DNA of 64,000 bases from Phellopilus nigrolimitatus (Eukaryota > Basidiomycota > Agaricomycetes > Hymenochaetales > Hymenochaetaceae), in the NCBI GenBank assembly GCA_021029095.1, contig JAJOHG010000001.1, positions 124,001 through 188,000 of the forward strand, read 5' to 3'. Below are positions 11,119 to 21,639 of the stretch, piece after piece (the first letter of the stretch is position 1; each line of letters begins with the position of its first letter). The translations under genes were made by a program, and so were the position numbers. The notes below the pieces were generated by a model. It saw only the letters and a list, made by a program, of their open reading frames with translations. It was not told where the DNA came from and ran no database searches.

Positions 11119-12296
11119 TCACTGAGAAAACAGCAAATACCACAAGACTACAAGGAATGCAATGCAGCAGGGAAGAAAAAATACACAAAAGCATGTTAGC
11201 AAAAGGCATCCTCTGGCAACTGGATCCCGCGCACAGCAGCCGCTAGCAGCTGGAGCGCAGCTGCTGCTATCTCCTCCGCACGACATGTTTTTGCTTTCTG
11301 TTCTGTATTGGAGTATGGAAAAGTTCATAAACACCCAATGTCATAAACGACCGAAGACACTGTGATCAGAAATCAGCCATTCCAATATAAGACATTACAA
11401 CATATTCAGTACCTGTGGACCACCGATCCTACCTAGGATGTCAGCTACGTGCTCTATTAGAGATAATGATGAGCCTACTTACGGACACTTCAGTATAAGG
11501 CTTTGAGGCATTCGCATGCAAAGCAGATGGATTTATATACCTAAGATTGTAATTCGCTTCCATGCAAGAATCATCAAAACCAACCCGGGCATCTAACACA
11601 CCGAGGACGGGGTTCGATTGAAGCTCCCACTCCACGAACATTCAAGAAATTCACGGCAGGCCGATGACCAAGCTAGCGACTACGGTGGGCGAACATTGCG
11701 GCAGCAGGTTCAGACACTGGATCTGACTTCGACAACTTGTTAGACCGGACGAAAGTGGCAAGTCGACTTGGAAGCACGGCACAGAACCATGCTCTTCCAT
11801 TGGCCTGAGCCGCTTCAGCACGATACCCATGACTTGAACTGAAGCCTCAGTGCTTCCCATCCACCATCTCGGAAATCAAAAAGTCACCATATGCTTAAGG
11901 AAATTAAGCAATGCGCACCCTGTTCTCCGGCGCGTGAGCCCGAACAGACATTGTATGAAGCAGGTGTTAGCTGGGCACCTCGAAACCCCAAACCAGATCA
12001 AACCAAGCAAAATACGTCCGCACACCTTCTCGACATTACGAAGCGACGTGAAGATAGACTCGGAAAGCTTCGCATTTAACTCCATACCGAAAGATTCAAG
12101 TGACTACAATGGCCGGCCGAGCGTATGGATAAAAAGTGCAGGTCTCTGGGCACATGCACCTCCTGAATCCGATCACGTACCGGTGAGCTTGAACGGCTCG
12201 ATGATAAACGACCACATATAGAGACGCGTCGGAGCAAGCATTGTCGGATACCCATCAGGCCCGCCAGATGCACGATCAATCTAGGAAACGCGGCCA
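11119..12296 (-). pseudogene. Relic of an unrecognised small membrane protein gene, copy 3
   Basis: Third copy. LYMWSFIIEPFK lies near 12210, MFVEWELQSNPVLGVLDARV starts at 11641 with 66 open codons, and the hydrophobic C-terminal stretch LPCCIAFLVVLWYLLFSQ ends at a stop at 11119-11121, the same position as in the other copies. Ahead of it this copy has an Ala/Cys-rich insertion of roughly 20 codons. The retained tail frame in all three copies argues that the family was a real gene, but I cannot assemble one. Confidence 0.4.
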
Positions 12297-13195
12297 ATTT
12301 CACTGTCCGACAAATGTACCAAAACGCACTCTTGTATTCGATTGCTCGCTATTACTCACCAGTATATATCGAGCTGTCCGCTTGCTACGGTTGCGAAGTT
12401 CAGCGCCGCGCTTCCCGTAGAACGGAGCGAGTGTGCCATCTTCCCCCCTCCTATGTGCTGCCCATCACCAGCGAGGCGCTGGAAAGTATTCCCGCGTGTC
12501 TTCATCGGAGCTAAGTCACGGTCCGAGCGCCACTCTATCCCAATGAGGGCTTGCGAAAGCGAGAGCAGAAGGTGGGCAGGGGTCAAAGGTCATTTCAGGG
12601 GTGCACCGCCGGATTTGACAAGGTACGAGCCCTGAGCTTAATGCGCCATAGTATCTGTAATGGGAGCGGAGGGACATAGCGAGAAGTAGAAAAAACCAAC
12701 CAGCCAGCTTCTGGTAGATCAGGCCGATAGAGATGCAGACGGAAGGAAAACCATGGACGAAGTTCGTCGTTCCATCTGGCGCAGTCATTCGATGGACGAA
12801 TCACGATGAGAATAGAATCACCAGACAAACCAATCGGATCGACACAGAAGGTAGGTCCGTCCGTAAGCTCAGGCAGCTTCCCCAGTGCGGCCGTCTCTTC
12901 CTCGCCAATACTACCGCATCTTCAGCCCTCACGCCCGGTGATAACGATCCGTCCGGACTCACAAGCTGAAAGCCGGGTACGCATGGCTGAGTTCTTTCTT
13001 AACCAGTTCTTCAACTCCCTTGTCGTACTGCGTAACGAGGTCTACGGAGTTCTTCTTCTCCTCGACCGCCTCTGCGGCTGACCGGAGAATCGCATCGGAT
13101 CCTTCAAGAATGAGCTTTCCCGCTTCGCGTGCAAGTTTGATGGAAAACCCGAGAATCTCCTTGAGGTTTTCGCTAGTCAAATTATTCGACACCAT
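12297..13195 (-). pseudogene. Inositol monophosphatase pseudogene
   Basis: Near-identical to the copy at 5301-6713. Exon 1 starts at 13195 (MVSNNLTSENLKEIL) and the [14 protein letters not shown] and GSAALNF parts are recognisable. A 38-bp deletion at the junction 12707/12708, relative to 6190-6227, removes the codons for about 13 residues after IGLIYQK and shifts the frame. The gene also stops at about 12297, inside the intron/exon after QLDIYW, so the exons with the second metal motif WDVCAG and the C-terminus are absent. Confidence 0.85.
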
Positions 13196-13720
13196 TTCTC
13201 GATCCCAGAGGAAATCAAAGATCAGACGCAAAACGCACTCAGATCCAATCCGATCACGTGAAAAATTATACGCGTTGTTTACATCAATTTATTACAGACG
13301 ATTGCGCGTCAAACTTCGTACTCAAGGACGGCAAGACACGTTGGTAAAGGCTGACTGTGGAGGGAGAGCGTACATCACAGAGTTCGTCATCGTACCTTAA
13401 ATTTGACCTGACCACATTCCATTGCATGCATTGCATGACAACGCCTCTGTTCTGAGCCACAAACTTAGAGACTAAGTTCGTAAAACACAAGGCAAACTGA
13501 AGGTTGCCAACACTTGGCTGGCTTCCTGCGAATCTTATACCTAAGATTGGATAAACTTAGTCACATATGTTGTAAGTTTGAACAGATACATAGACTTTCG
13601 TCGCGATCAGACGCCCTCGTAGTCGATCATGCTTACTCAGAATTCTTCGGCGGCCAGCCATAATCACTTATGAGATCAATGTTATCTGTTTCAAGCCGTA
13701 TGCATTCATTGCCTCTAAAG
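13196..13720. other. IMPase-pseudogene spacer, copy of 6714-7319
   Basis: Same ordered blocks as 6714-7319, including ATCACGTGAAAA and CAGACGATTGCGCGTC. A short direct repeat TTGCATGCATTGCATG occurs near 13421. No gene seen. Confidence 0.5.
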
Positions 13721-14790
13721 CCAAAGCTCCTCAATGTTTGTCAGCGCTTTGCCGGCCTTCGTGACAAATAAGATGCTCTCCGGAGAGACGGGGAATTCTA
13801 TATCCCAAGTGACGTCTGGCTTGGCACGAATTCGCGTCTTCATCAAGCCTGGCCATAAGCTTCAAACCGAATCTGGTCTTCCGGTGCAAGACTGTGGCTG
13901 TATATCCTCTACCCCAAATTTATAGCGCGCGGAAGGCTCCGTGGGCGGCCACACGAGTCCGAGTGGAACTGTACCGGAATGTCCTCATCTTATCTCCAGC
14001 AAAGCAGGAATGGAAGCCTCGAAGTCTCGGACTGCCATATCGAAACGCCCCGCGAGCGGTCTCGGCGATCCGGTCGTGCGCATACGCAGTTCTAAATCCT
14101 GCCCAGCCATTACTACGCGAAACGGCCATGCGCGCGTATCTCCTCATTAGACCGCTGCGGAATCTCCGAACAATGCGAGAGACGATCATAACAGCAAAGC
14201 AGTGCCCAGCGAACCTTAATCTAATCTGCACAGGACCCAAATCTGCCTTTGGGCGGCCTTTCTGCGCACCCTTCCATCGGCAGCCTAAGCGCCAGCCACC
14301 TTGGCACTGACGCGCCCGGACTCGGATGCCTTCCCATCAACGCGGGAAGTCTTCCTTCGGAGCTCGCCAGAAGCACGCCAGCGCACCACGAGCGTCACAG
14401 CCTGCACTCTCGCGGGAAAGCGGGCCTTGCGCGGCCAACAGCTTGCTCGCCGCAGCTCCGAGTCGGGAACATTCGCTCCCCCCGCGCAGAAAATAGCATG
14501 ATCCGGGCGCTATAGCGCCCGAAGCCCCCTCCCCAGTCCGATGTCAGATGTCGGCGTGTTCCGTGCCCAAGTGCCCGTGCGGCGGCCAAGAACGCGCAGC
14601 ACGCGCATGTGAGTTACCGAGAGGGAGAGAGAAGGTTAGACGCTGATTGCGTTTAATACGGGTGTGTTCAGGGGTGCTGGACGCTGGTGATAGTGTTTCC
14701 CGCGAGCATTGTCTCCCGCGCTCGACGAGAGGCTCTTTCGTCAGCTGGCCGTCCCAGGGCGTCTCGAAGAAACGCACGCAAAAATAACTA
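13721..14790 (-). pseudogene. Strongly decayed amidohydrolase relic
   Basis: The 3' end (CCTTCGTGACAAATAAGATGCTCTCCGGAGAGACG, split here as CCTTCGTGACAAATAAGATG) matches the C-terminal coding end of the intact gene. Farther along, TTGATGCC-like, CTCGCGGGAAAGCG, GAGAAGGTTAGACGCTGATTGCG and CGCGCTCGACGAGAGGC recur in the order of the intact gene at 16640-17110. The middle is diverged and rearranged. The frames open here on either strand are by-products of high GC and I do not call them. Confidence 0.55.
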
Positions 14791-15742
14791 CCAATCTCAA
14801 AGCAGACAAATGGATCACCTGCAGTTCCAGTCTATTTTACACCTCGTCGGGAGAGATAGAGCTCGAAAGAAGCAGGAGAGCAGGAGAGCAAACGGAGACG
14901 CGAGGCACCGCCAACACGAAAGAGGGCGCAAACGCAAACTGCGAAGTAGGTGAAATACGAAAGCCCGCGGCGCACGTGTAAGTCGGTGCAGCCAAGGGAA
15001 CGGTCGCCTCTCGGAAACTGGGATTCCTCCGGTGTCCTAGGGCCTGCACACCGCCAATCAAGCCAGTCCAGACATCGGCGCTGATAGCCCAATTATGTAG
15101 CACTCCAAGCGTGTATAAGCAGGAAGAGCATCCGAGCCAGAAATTAACGGCGACGTGTGTGCTGACGACGCAAGAAAAAAGGAAGACGAACAAGCGAGAA
15201 ATCTAGCTTCAGAGCCTGCATAAACCGTTGAGCAGCAGCCGTGATGCTCGCGGGTCGGGGGAGCAACGGCGGGATGTCCATGGTTCGGGACGCGGACTTC
15301 GATCCGCCCGCAGGTTCCTGCGCCCAATACGGCACTTTTCGACAACGAGGCTAACCGGCAGGGCGGCGGTCACATGCCGCGAGGCGTCGCGGACTTCGAC
15401 GACGATCATGCTTAGTCACAGCCAGCCACAATGAGTTACTCAAACACTGAGTAAAGCACTCTGCGTATCCTGAAGTAGAAAAAAAATAAAAGTTAAAAAG
15501 GAAAACGGCAAACTCCGAGAAAACTCCCGAGCACAGCTAGTTTTAGCAGCCGAATGAAAGAAAGAAAACCTTCAGCTGCAGCTGTTAACAAGATATGTAC
15601 GTAGTCAATAAACTGTGGAGAAAAGATGGCACTATTCGCGCACTCTTTATTGTTCCAAATTTATACTTTCTTTTTAAATCCTGCAGCTGACTATCTTAAA
15701 CAAAATTGTTTAGTTCAGGGCTGATCGAATATCTAGTGGAGG
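14791..15742. other. Intergenic stretch, no supported gene
   Basis: GC-rich in 14830-15420, giving several overlapping open frames on both strands without family resemblance. The AT-richer part 15470-15740 probably holds the 3' untranslated region of the amidohydrolase that ends at 15743. Confidence 0.4.
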
Positions 15743-17603
15743 TTAATACACAGGCAAACCATCCTTCTTATACACCTTCCCCGCCTTCATGACAAACGAG
15801 ATGCTCCCGGGGGAGACAGCAGCCTCAAAGTCCGCCTCCAGGTCGCCCGTCGTCGCAACCAAGTCCGCCGAGAAGCCGCGCGCCAGCACGCCAAACGGCA
15901 TCTCGTTGTCGCCCACCTCCGCGCGGCCCTCGCGCATCTCCGCGACCCCGCGCAGCCGCGCCGCGCCGCGTGCGCCCTCCCACTCCGCCGAGCGCACGCA
16001 CTCCCAGCCGCCGAGCGTCGCGCCGCGCAGCACGTCGCGCCAGTCTGCGCCGAGGCGCACCATCAGCCGCAGCTCGAGCGCGTTGTCCCCGTGCGCGAAC
16101 ACGCCCGTGTCGCCCCCGCACGCGATCCTTACGCCGGAAGCCCGCGCGAGCGCGAACGCCGCCTGCGCGCCCGCCCAGGCGTCCGCGGGCGGCGCGCGGC
16201 CGAGCGTGTAGTACGCGCCGAGCGTCGGCACCCACGTCGTCCCGCGCTGCGCCATGTGCGCGAAGAGCGCGGCGTCGGCGATGCCGTGCCCGTGCTCGAC
16301 GCTGTCGACGCCGAGGTCGACGACCGCGCGGACGGCCTCCGGCGTGGACGCGTGCGCGGCGACCTTCGCGCCGCACTGGTGGGCGGTGTCGATCAGCGCC
16401 TGCAGCTCGTCTGGCTGGAAGGTGGCGATGTTCGCCTTGGACTGCCGCACGGAGACGTCGGCGACGCGCGAGCGATATCGGTAGTCTGCGTAAATCTGCG
16501 TAAAATAAATAAACGGATCAGACGATGTGCAAACCGGCTGTAGAAAACCACCTAGCGCACCTTGATCCAGTCCGCCCCGGCCCCTATCTGCCTGCGGACG
16601 GCCTTCCTGCACTCGTCCACCCCATCAGCGACCTCGGCGCCCCTGATTCCCTGGACGCCTTCCTCACCAACGCGAAGATTCCCCTTCGGTCCTAAAACAG
16701 AGCATCAACGAAACATCCAGACCATCAAAGCCCGTATACGCTCGCGGGAGCGCTTTTCCAGGAAGGCGGCGCGGGCCCCCGGCCTGCTCACCGTAGCTCC
16801 CGGTCGGGACGACCGCCCTGTTCGCGCAGAAGTAGCGCGGCCCCGGCGCTAGTGCGCCCGCGCCCGAGAGGCACCTGCGCAGCGCGAGGTCTGCGTCTTC
16901 TGCGCCCTCCGTGCCGAGGTCTCTGTGCCGAGGCGAGAGTTCCCGGGGCAGAGAAGGTTAGGCGCTGATTGCGTTTTGCGGGCGTGCGGGGCGTGCTGCT
17001 GACCTGACGGTGGTGAACCCCGCGAGCAGGGTCACGCGTGCGTGGTTGACCGCGCGCACGGTGCGCTCGACGAGCGGCTCGGTGGTCAGCTGGTCGTTCC
17101 AGGACGTCTCCGCGTACGGGTGCAAGAAGACTGCCGCGCAAAGTGTTAGATTAGAATAGGCCTCCTTCCAACGCGGCAGAGACAAAGCGCGTGCGCTTGA
17201 AGAGGCTGCAACGCCGCGCAAACGAAAGAGGGCGCGCAGCTCGCAGGCAGAGAGAAAGGGAGATGCAAAGTGCGCGCAAAAAAAAAAAAAAAAAAAACGG
17301 CGGTGGGGAAAGAAGGAAGAAGGAGAAGAAGAAGAAGAAGAAACGCGTACAATGCACGTGCGCGTCGACGAGCCCGGGGAGCACGGTCGCCGTCCTTAGG
17401 TCGACCACGCCGCGCGCACCCGCGCGCACGCGGTCCAGGTCGTCCTCGCTGAGGGGCCGCACGTCGCAGACGAGCCCCGAGCGGGGGTCGACGGCGACGG
17501 CCTGGTCCCGCACGAGCTCGCGCGTGCGCGGGTCGAAGAGGCGCCCGGCGAGGACGAGTATTGGCGGCGGCGGCGGCGGCGGGGTCTCTTGTTGGGGTTC
17601 CAT
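15743..17603 (-). CDS. Imidazolonepropionase-type amidohydrolase, intact copy
   Basis: Metal-dependent hydrolase of the amidohydrolase superfamily (prolidase/imidazolonepropionase-like); substrate unknown. Exon 1 starts at 17603 with MEPQQETP and a Pro run, then LVLAGRLFDPRTRELV and the HxH metal motif in LVDAHVH. Later exons give FLHPYAETSWNDQL, GFTTVRDLGTEGAED, GSYGPKGNLRVGEEG, the Lys of GADWIKIYADYRYRS, the metal His residues in KVAAHAST and VEHGHGIAD, and the active-site Asp in CGGDTG. It ends SFVMKAGKVYKKDGLPVY. All metal-ligand motifs are present and all junctions keep frame. Intron 1 contains an extreme pyrimidine/poly-T tract. Three broken relatives lie between 7320 and 14790. Strong GC enrichment sets the coding part apart from the neighbouring relics. 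Confidence 0.87.
17277..17342. repeat. Homopolymer and GAA-rich tract inside amidohydrolase intron 1
   Basis: On the plus strand a run of about 19 A residues (from 17279) is followed by a GAAGAAGGAGAAGAAGAAG tract. On the coding strand this is a long pyrimidine tract within the first intron, between the HVH exon and the FLHPYAET exon. Confidence 0.8.
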
Positions 17604-19114
17604 TTTGCTGCTGGTGCTGCTGGCGCGAGGGAAAGGGAAGTGCAGCTGCGGATGGAGGATGGGAGGACGCCCACGCTCGCCGTGGCCCGCCGTGCCGCGT
17701 GCGACCCTGGTCGCACGCGGGCACCCGTGGCACGTCATTCGAAGGATCGGCAAGTCGATCCCGGGGTCGATCGCATGACGTAACAGCCAGAAACTCAAAT
17801 CGAGAAGTTCTGGCTGCAGAAACAACAATGGCCGGAGCGGGCGATTGGGGCAATTGGACTCGGGCCAAAATTTGGCGTGCGCCGTCAGCGTATTGTTGAT
17901 CCGTATACTATCAGACCTATCCCCTAAGCAAACCAAGTCACGGCTGAGCTGCAACGTCCACGCAGACGCTACGTCCGCTACACACGTTATGTATATTAGC
18001 CTTCACACCTTCACTCCGAACAGAAACAAGCTCAGAATACGCCGAAAAGAGAGCGCAGAATCAATTAACATGCCAAGCCCGATCTCCTCAATTCATCACT
18101 CCGCTCCGTTCTGACCCACAAAATTTACCGTCATCTGCAAGGCCAGCCACGAAACCGGATATCCACAAAAAAGCACGCTGAAACGGTGATGGTTCATTAT
18201 ATCGCGCTGCGGGGTGAGAGCGCGCAAGCCGCACGCGGGGCAGACCAAGAAAATATCTCTACCAATACAAAAACAAAACAAAAGAGATGCCTACATACAA
18301 TACTCCAAGAAAAGAAAAAAAAAAGGAAAAAGAAAAGAAAAAAAAAGAAACAGTGCATAGTGTGTATATACGTGCATGCATATAGCGAGCCGTGCGCAGA
18401 TGGGAGACCGCGGGAAATGGTATGGCGGGTAAACAAAAAAAAAAAAAAAAAAAAAAGAAAAAGAAAAGAAAAAAAGGAGACGGAGAACGGAAAGTGCAAT
18501 TCGTGGTCTGGTCTGTTCGTGTGTCAAGAGCGGAGCGCGGAGAGCGCACGTAGTAGTAGTATACAATTTTAGGCGCGCCCAACCCGAACGAAAAACGGGC
18601 TGAGAAACGAGGAAAGTGATAGACAGGGGGAGGGGAGAGGGGGTTTCCCGCGAAGCGCGGGGTGGGATTTTGCATCCGGAGAGCGTGTGGGGTCGTGCGT
18701 GTGTGTGTGTGGACTGTGCAGAGGAGACGGCGCTGAAAGCGGGCAGAAGCCGAAGCAAGACGAAGCAGAAGCAGAACGCGATAGGAGGCGCAAAAAATAG
18801 CGGGGAAGCGCGGGGGGTGGGTGGGTGGGTGGGTGGCACCGCGGGCACAAGAAAGATGGCCGAGAAGGAAGTAAGAGAGAAGAGAAGAAAGTAGTAATCG
18901 CCGAACGGGCGGGTTTCGTTTTTCCGCGGTGTGGCTCGCCAGCCAGTCGGGCAGCCAGTCAGCCGGCGCGCGCCGAGAGCGCACGAACGTGCGCCCCGCA
19001 CCGCCGGTTTTGAGTTTTTTCGTTCGGCGGCGGCCCGCCGGCGGGGCCATCCCGTGTCCATGTCGGCGTGTCGGCCGCTCGGTCAGTCAGCCGGTCGGCC
19101 GGCCGGCGGGACGC
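17604..19114. other. 5' flank of the amidohydrolase and simple-repeat region
   Basis: No gene supported. It holds the promoter of the amidohydrolase, A-rich tracts at 18307-18352 and 18434-18476, a TG dinucleotide run at about 18697-18712 and GGGT repeats at about 18820-18836. The flank is partly duplicated at 10441-10895. Long frames here come from GC-rich or homopolymer composition. Confidence 0.5.
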
Positions 19115-21639
19115 TCAGTCCTCGCGCTTCGACAGCGTGAACGCGCCCTCGTACGCGGGGCTGAACAGGTCGTACGCGTAGTGCCGCCAGCGGCCCGTGA
19201 AGTTCTGCCCCGCGTGCAGGTACCCGCGGAAGACCCACTTGCCCCAGAAGCGCTCGTTGACGTCGTTCTGTCGTGCGTGTGCGTGGGCGTGGTACGGGCA
19301 CAGGCGCGGGCGCGGGCGGAGGGGGTGTGGACGGGGGCGGGGCGCGCGCGAGAAATGCTGGCAGGTCAGCGGGGGTGTTCAACGGCGGGCGGATGACGTG
19401 CGGAAACAAAAGGGGGGTTTTAAGAGACGGAATGAAAGGAAGGAGGAGGGAGGGGCGGGGGGCGGGAGTGAAGAGAGAGACGACGGGAAAGAAAGAAAGA
19501 AAGAAAGAAAGAAAGAAGGGAGGGGGCACGCACCGGCACGGCCACCAGCACGATGAGCCCGTCCCACTCGCGCAGGCGCCCGTAGTACATGTAGTGGCAC
19601 CACGCGTCGCCGTGGCGCTCCTCCGTCGTGCCCGTGAACACGATGTCCAGCACGCCGTGGCACGGGCCCTCCTCGACCGTCGCCTCCAGCTCCTCCTCCT
19701 CGTCGGTCGTCGTCATCGTCGTCGTCGTCATCGCTCGTGTCCGCCCCGTCCCGCCCTGCTGCCTCCTCCGCGTCGTCGACGTCCATATCCGCATCGCCGT
19801 CCATATCCTCATCCTCATCCTCATCCTCATCCTCATCCTCGTCCGCCTCGCGCCCAAGCCCCGCCTCCTCGAACGCGCGCTCGATCTCGGCCAGGCGGGC
19901 GGAGCGCGCCGCGCCAGCGTGCGCCGCGCGGTGCAGGCAGTACGCGCACGTCTCGTCGCTGTGGCTGCTCGGCCGCCCGGGCACGACGCTCTCGTAGCGG
20001 TGCTGGAAGCGCAGCGCGGGGTCGTGCGCGTGCTCCGTGAACGTCACCGCGTCCTGCCAATCACATCGAAATCAAAATCAGACGCGCAACACGAAGACAA
20101 GGAGCGAAGCGCACCGGCTCGACGTGCATGTTCAGCGGCGGGAGGTACGCGTTCAGCACGCCCTCGTCGAGGCCGTTATCCGCCGTGCGGAAGTCGACGG
20201 GCTCCTCGGGGCTCACGCAGTGGTACTCGCTCAGCGTGAGGCTGATCGGGCGGAACGTGCTGAACGGCGCGTTCTCGCTGAAGTAGCCCGGCAGCAGCGG
20301 GTCCTGGATCATCGCCATGTACGAGGTCTCCTGCGGGAGCAGCATGCGCCCGACCCACCGCCCGACGAGCGCGCCCCGCGCGTACCGCGCGAACAGGCCC
20401 GTCGCCGGCGCCGCCCACGGGTCGTAGCACCCCGCGAGGCGCTCCCAGTCCGCGTCGAAGCGCGCGCTCAGCGGGCGCAGCGGCGCGCCGGCGGGGGGCC
20501 AGGGCACGGGCGCGGCGCTGTCCGCCGCGGCGCGCTCCGCGGGCGAGAGCGCCTCGCGCCAGCCCCACGCGCCCCAGCGCAGGAGGCGCGCGCCGGGGCT
20601 CGCGTTGAACTCGTCGTAGTCCGCGCGCGTGGGGCCCGTCGGCTCGCCGCGCGCGAGCGCGTGGGCGCGGTCCTCCGGGATGCCGAGCGGGACGGGGAAG
20701 CCGCCGAGCTCGCGCCGCGCGAAGTAGAGGAGCTGCGCGGCCTGCGCGATGGGCGGGCGCGCGAGCGCGACGCGCTGCGCGAAGTGCGTGAGCTGCGCGA
20801 CGGCGGCGCGGTCGGGGTACTGCGGGTATGCGCCGTGCGCGGTGACGATGGAGTGCGGGAGCTCGGGGAGCTCGTCGCGCACGAGCGGGAGCGCGTAGTG
20901 TATGTCTGCGGCGTGGAAGGCGTTGTACTGGGTCGCGGTGAGGGGGGTGCGGCGGGGGGATGAGAAGAGTAAAAAGTACGTACGCGGAAGCAGCAGATGA
21001 CGAAGGGGAGAATGAGGCGGATGAGCTGCTCGCGGGCCTCGCGGCTCTCGGAGTGCAAGGTTTCTGTGAGCTGCACGTCAATGCGCGCTGGAGTGCGCAG
21101 AACGGACAACACTGACCTGCGTCGGTGACCATCCACAGTATCCAGAGCCCGAGGTTGTTCACGGTGTTCTCGACGGGCCAGCCAGCGCGGGTGAGGTTTT
21201 CGTGGAGGCGGGCGCGGACGAGCCTGTCCGCAAAGTCGGGGAGGTGGGCATACTCCTTGAGGTGGACGACGTTCTTGCCGTCGCACTCTGTGAGCATGAG
21301 GTAGACGGTCCAGAGGTCCTCGGGGAGGGTGGGCGCATATATGTCGCCGGCGCGGATGCGGCGGAGGGTGACGCAGTACTTCTTGAGCTGGGCGGTGAGG
21401 CTGCGGCTGAGGAGGGCGATGGGGCCGAAGCGGCGGCGGGCTGCGGAGACGTCGAACTTTGCCTTGAAGATGCGGGCGTAGAGGTCGGAGGAGCGGCCGA
21501 GGGTGTTGTAGATGCGGCGGCAGGTTGCGAGGAGGGCAGGGAGGTGCGCTGGAGGGCCGAGGACGTCGATGCAGGCGGTCTCGACAGCGATTCTGACGAG
21601 GATCTCGTAGGGCACGGTGAGGAGACCGGGTGTGGCCAT
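19115..21639 (-). CDS. F-box-type protein with acidic Asp/Glu repeat
   Basis: Large basidiomycete F-box-type protein, presumed SCF ubiquitin-ligase adaptor. Exon 1 (from 21639) has the F-box-like start LTVPYEILVRIAVETAC and a LLATCRRIYNTL segment. A short exon carries LTETLHSESREAREQL. Exon 3 runs from YNAFHAADIHYAL to LNAYLPPLNMHVEPV. Exon 4 has a CAYCLHRAAH motif, an Asp/Glu repeat and VLDIVFTGTTEERHGDAW. The last exon reads KWVFRGYLHAGQNFTGRW and ends SKRED. Inside exon 4 the acidic tract and the downstream conserved part lie in different frames (see findings), so either a small frameshift or an unrecognised intron is present. GC content is very high. Confidence 0.7.
19484..19519. repeat. 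GAAA microsatellite in last F-box gene intron
   Basis: Perfect GAAA tandem units on the plus strand (about eight) in the intron between the VAVP and NDVNERF exons. They are a pyrimidine tract on the coding strand. Confidence 0.85.
19801..19848. repeat. TCCTCA hexanucleotide repeat coding for Glu-Asp repeats
   Basis: About six tandem TCCTCA units on the plus strand translate on the minus strand as alternating Glu and Asp in exon 4 of the F-box gene. A length-variable coding microsatellite is likely. Confidence 0.85.

Larger units (their letters stand above)
10896..14790 (-). repeat. Tandem duplication unit U3 (membrane-tail relic, IMPase pseudogene, amidohydrolase relic)
   Basis: The unit begins with AGCGTCATCGA at 10896, matching 3864. 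Order and orientation equal U1. Relative to U1 it has lost the sequence equivalent to about 5200-5770, which fuses the membrane-tail relic directly to the truncated IMPase at about 12297. Confidence 0.7.

Noticed and set aside
13894..14240. Open frames on both strands in the decayed amidohydrolase region
   Set aside because: Neither matches the amidohydrolase or another family; openness follows from base composition.
15825..16503. Long Arg/Ala-rich frames on both strands across the amidohydrolase
   Set aside because: They are other-frame readings of a GC-rich exon; the minus-strand amidohydrolase frame carries all the conserved motifs.
17191..17778. 195-codon plus-strand frame with poly-Lys runs
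   Set aside because: Produced by the homopolymer tract in the amidohydrolase intron and antisense to its first exon.
18186..19061. Phe- or Lys-rich frames on both strands
   Set aside because: Homopolymer A/T tracts and GC-rich simple repeats; no family pattern.
20176..21639. A single 487-codon minus-strand frame starting at the F-box gene start
   Set aside because: Only the first part is coding. After the exon end the frame runs through an intron and then reads the next exon out of frame, giving Arg/Ala/Pro-rich nonsense that stays open because of high GC.
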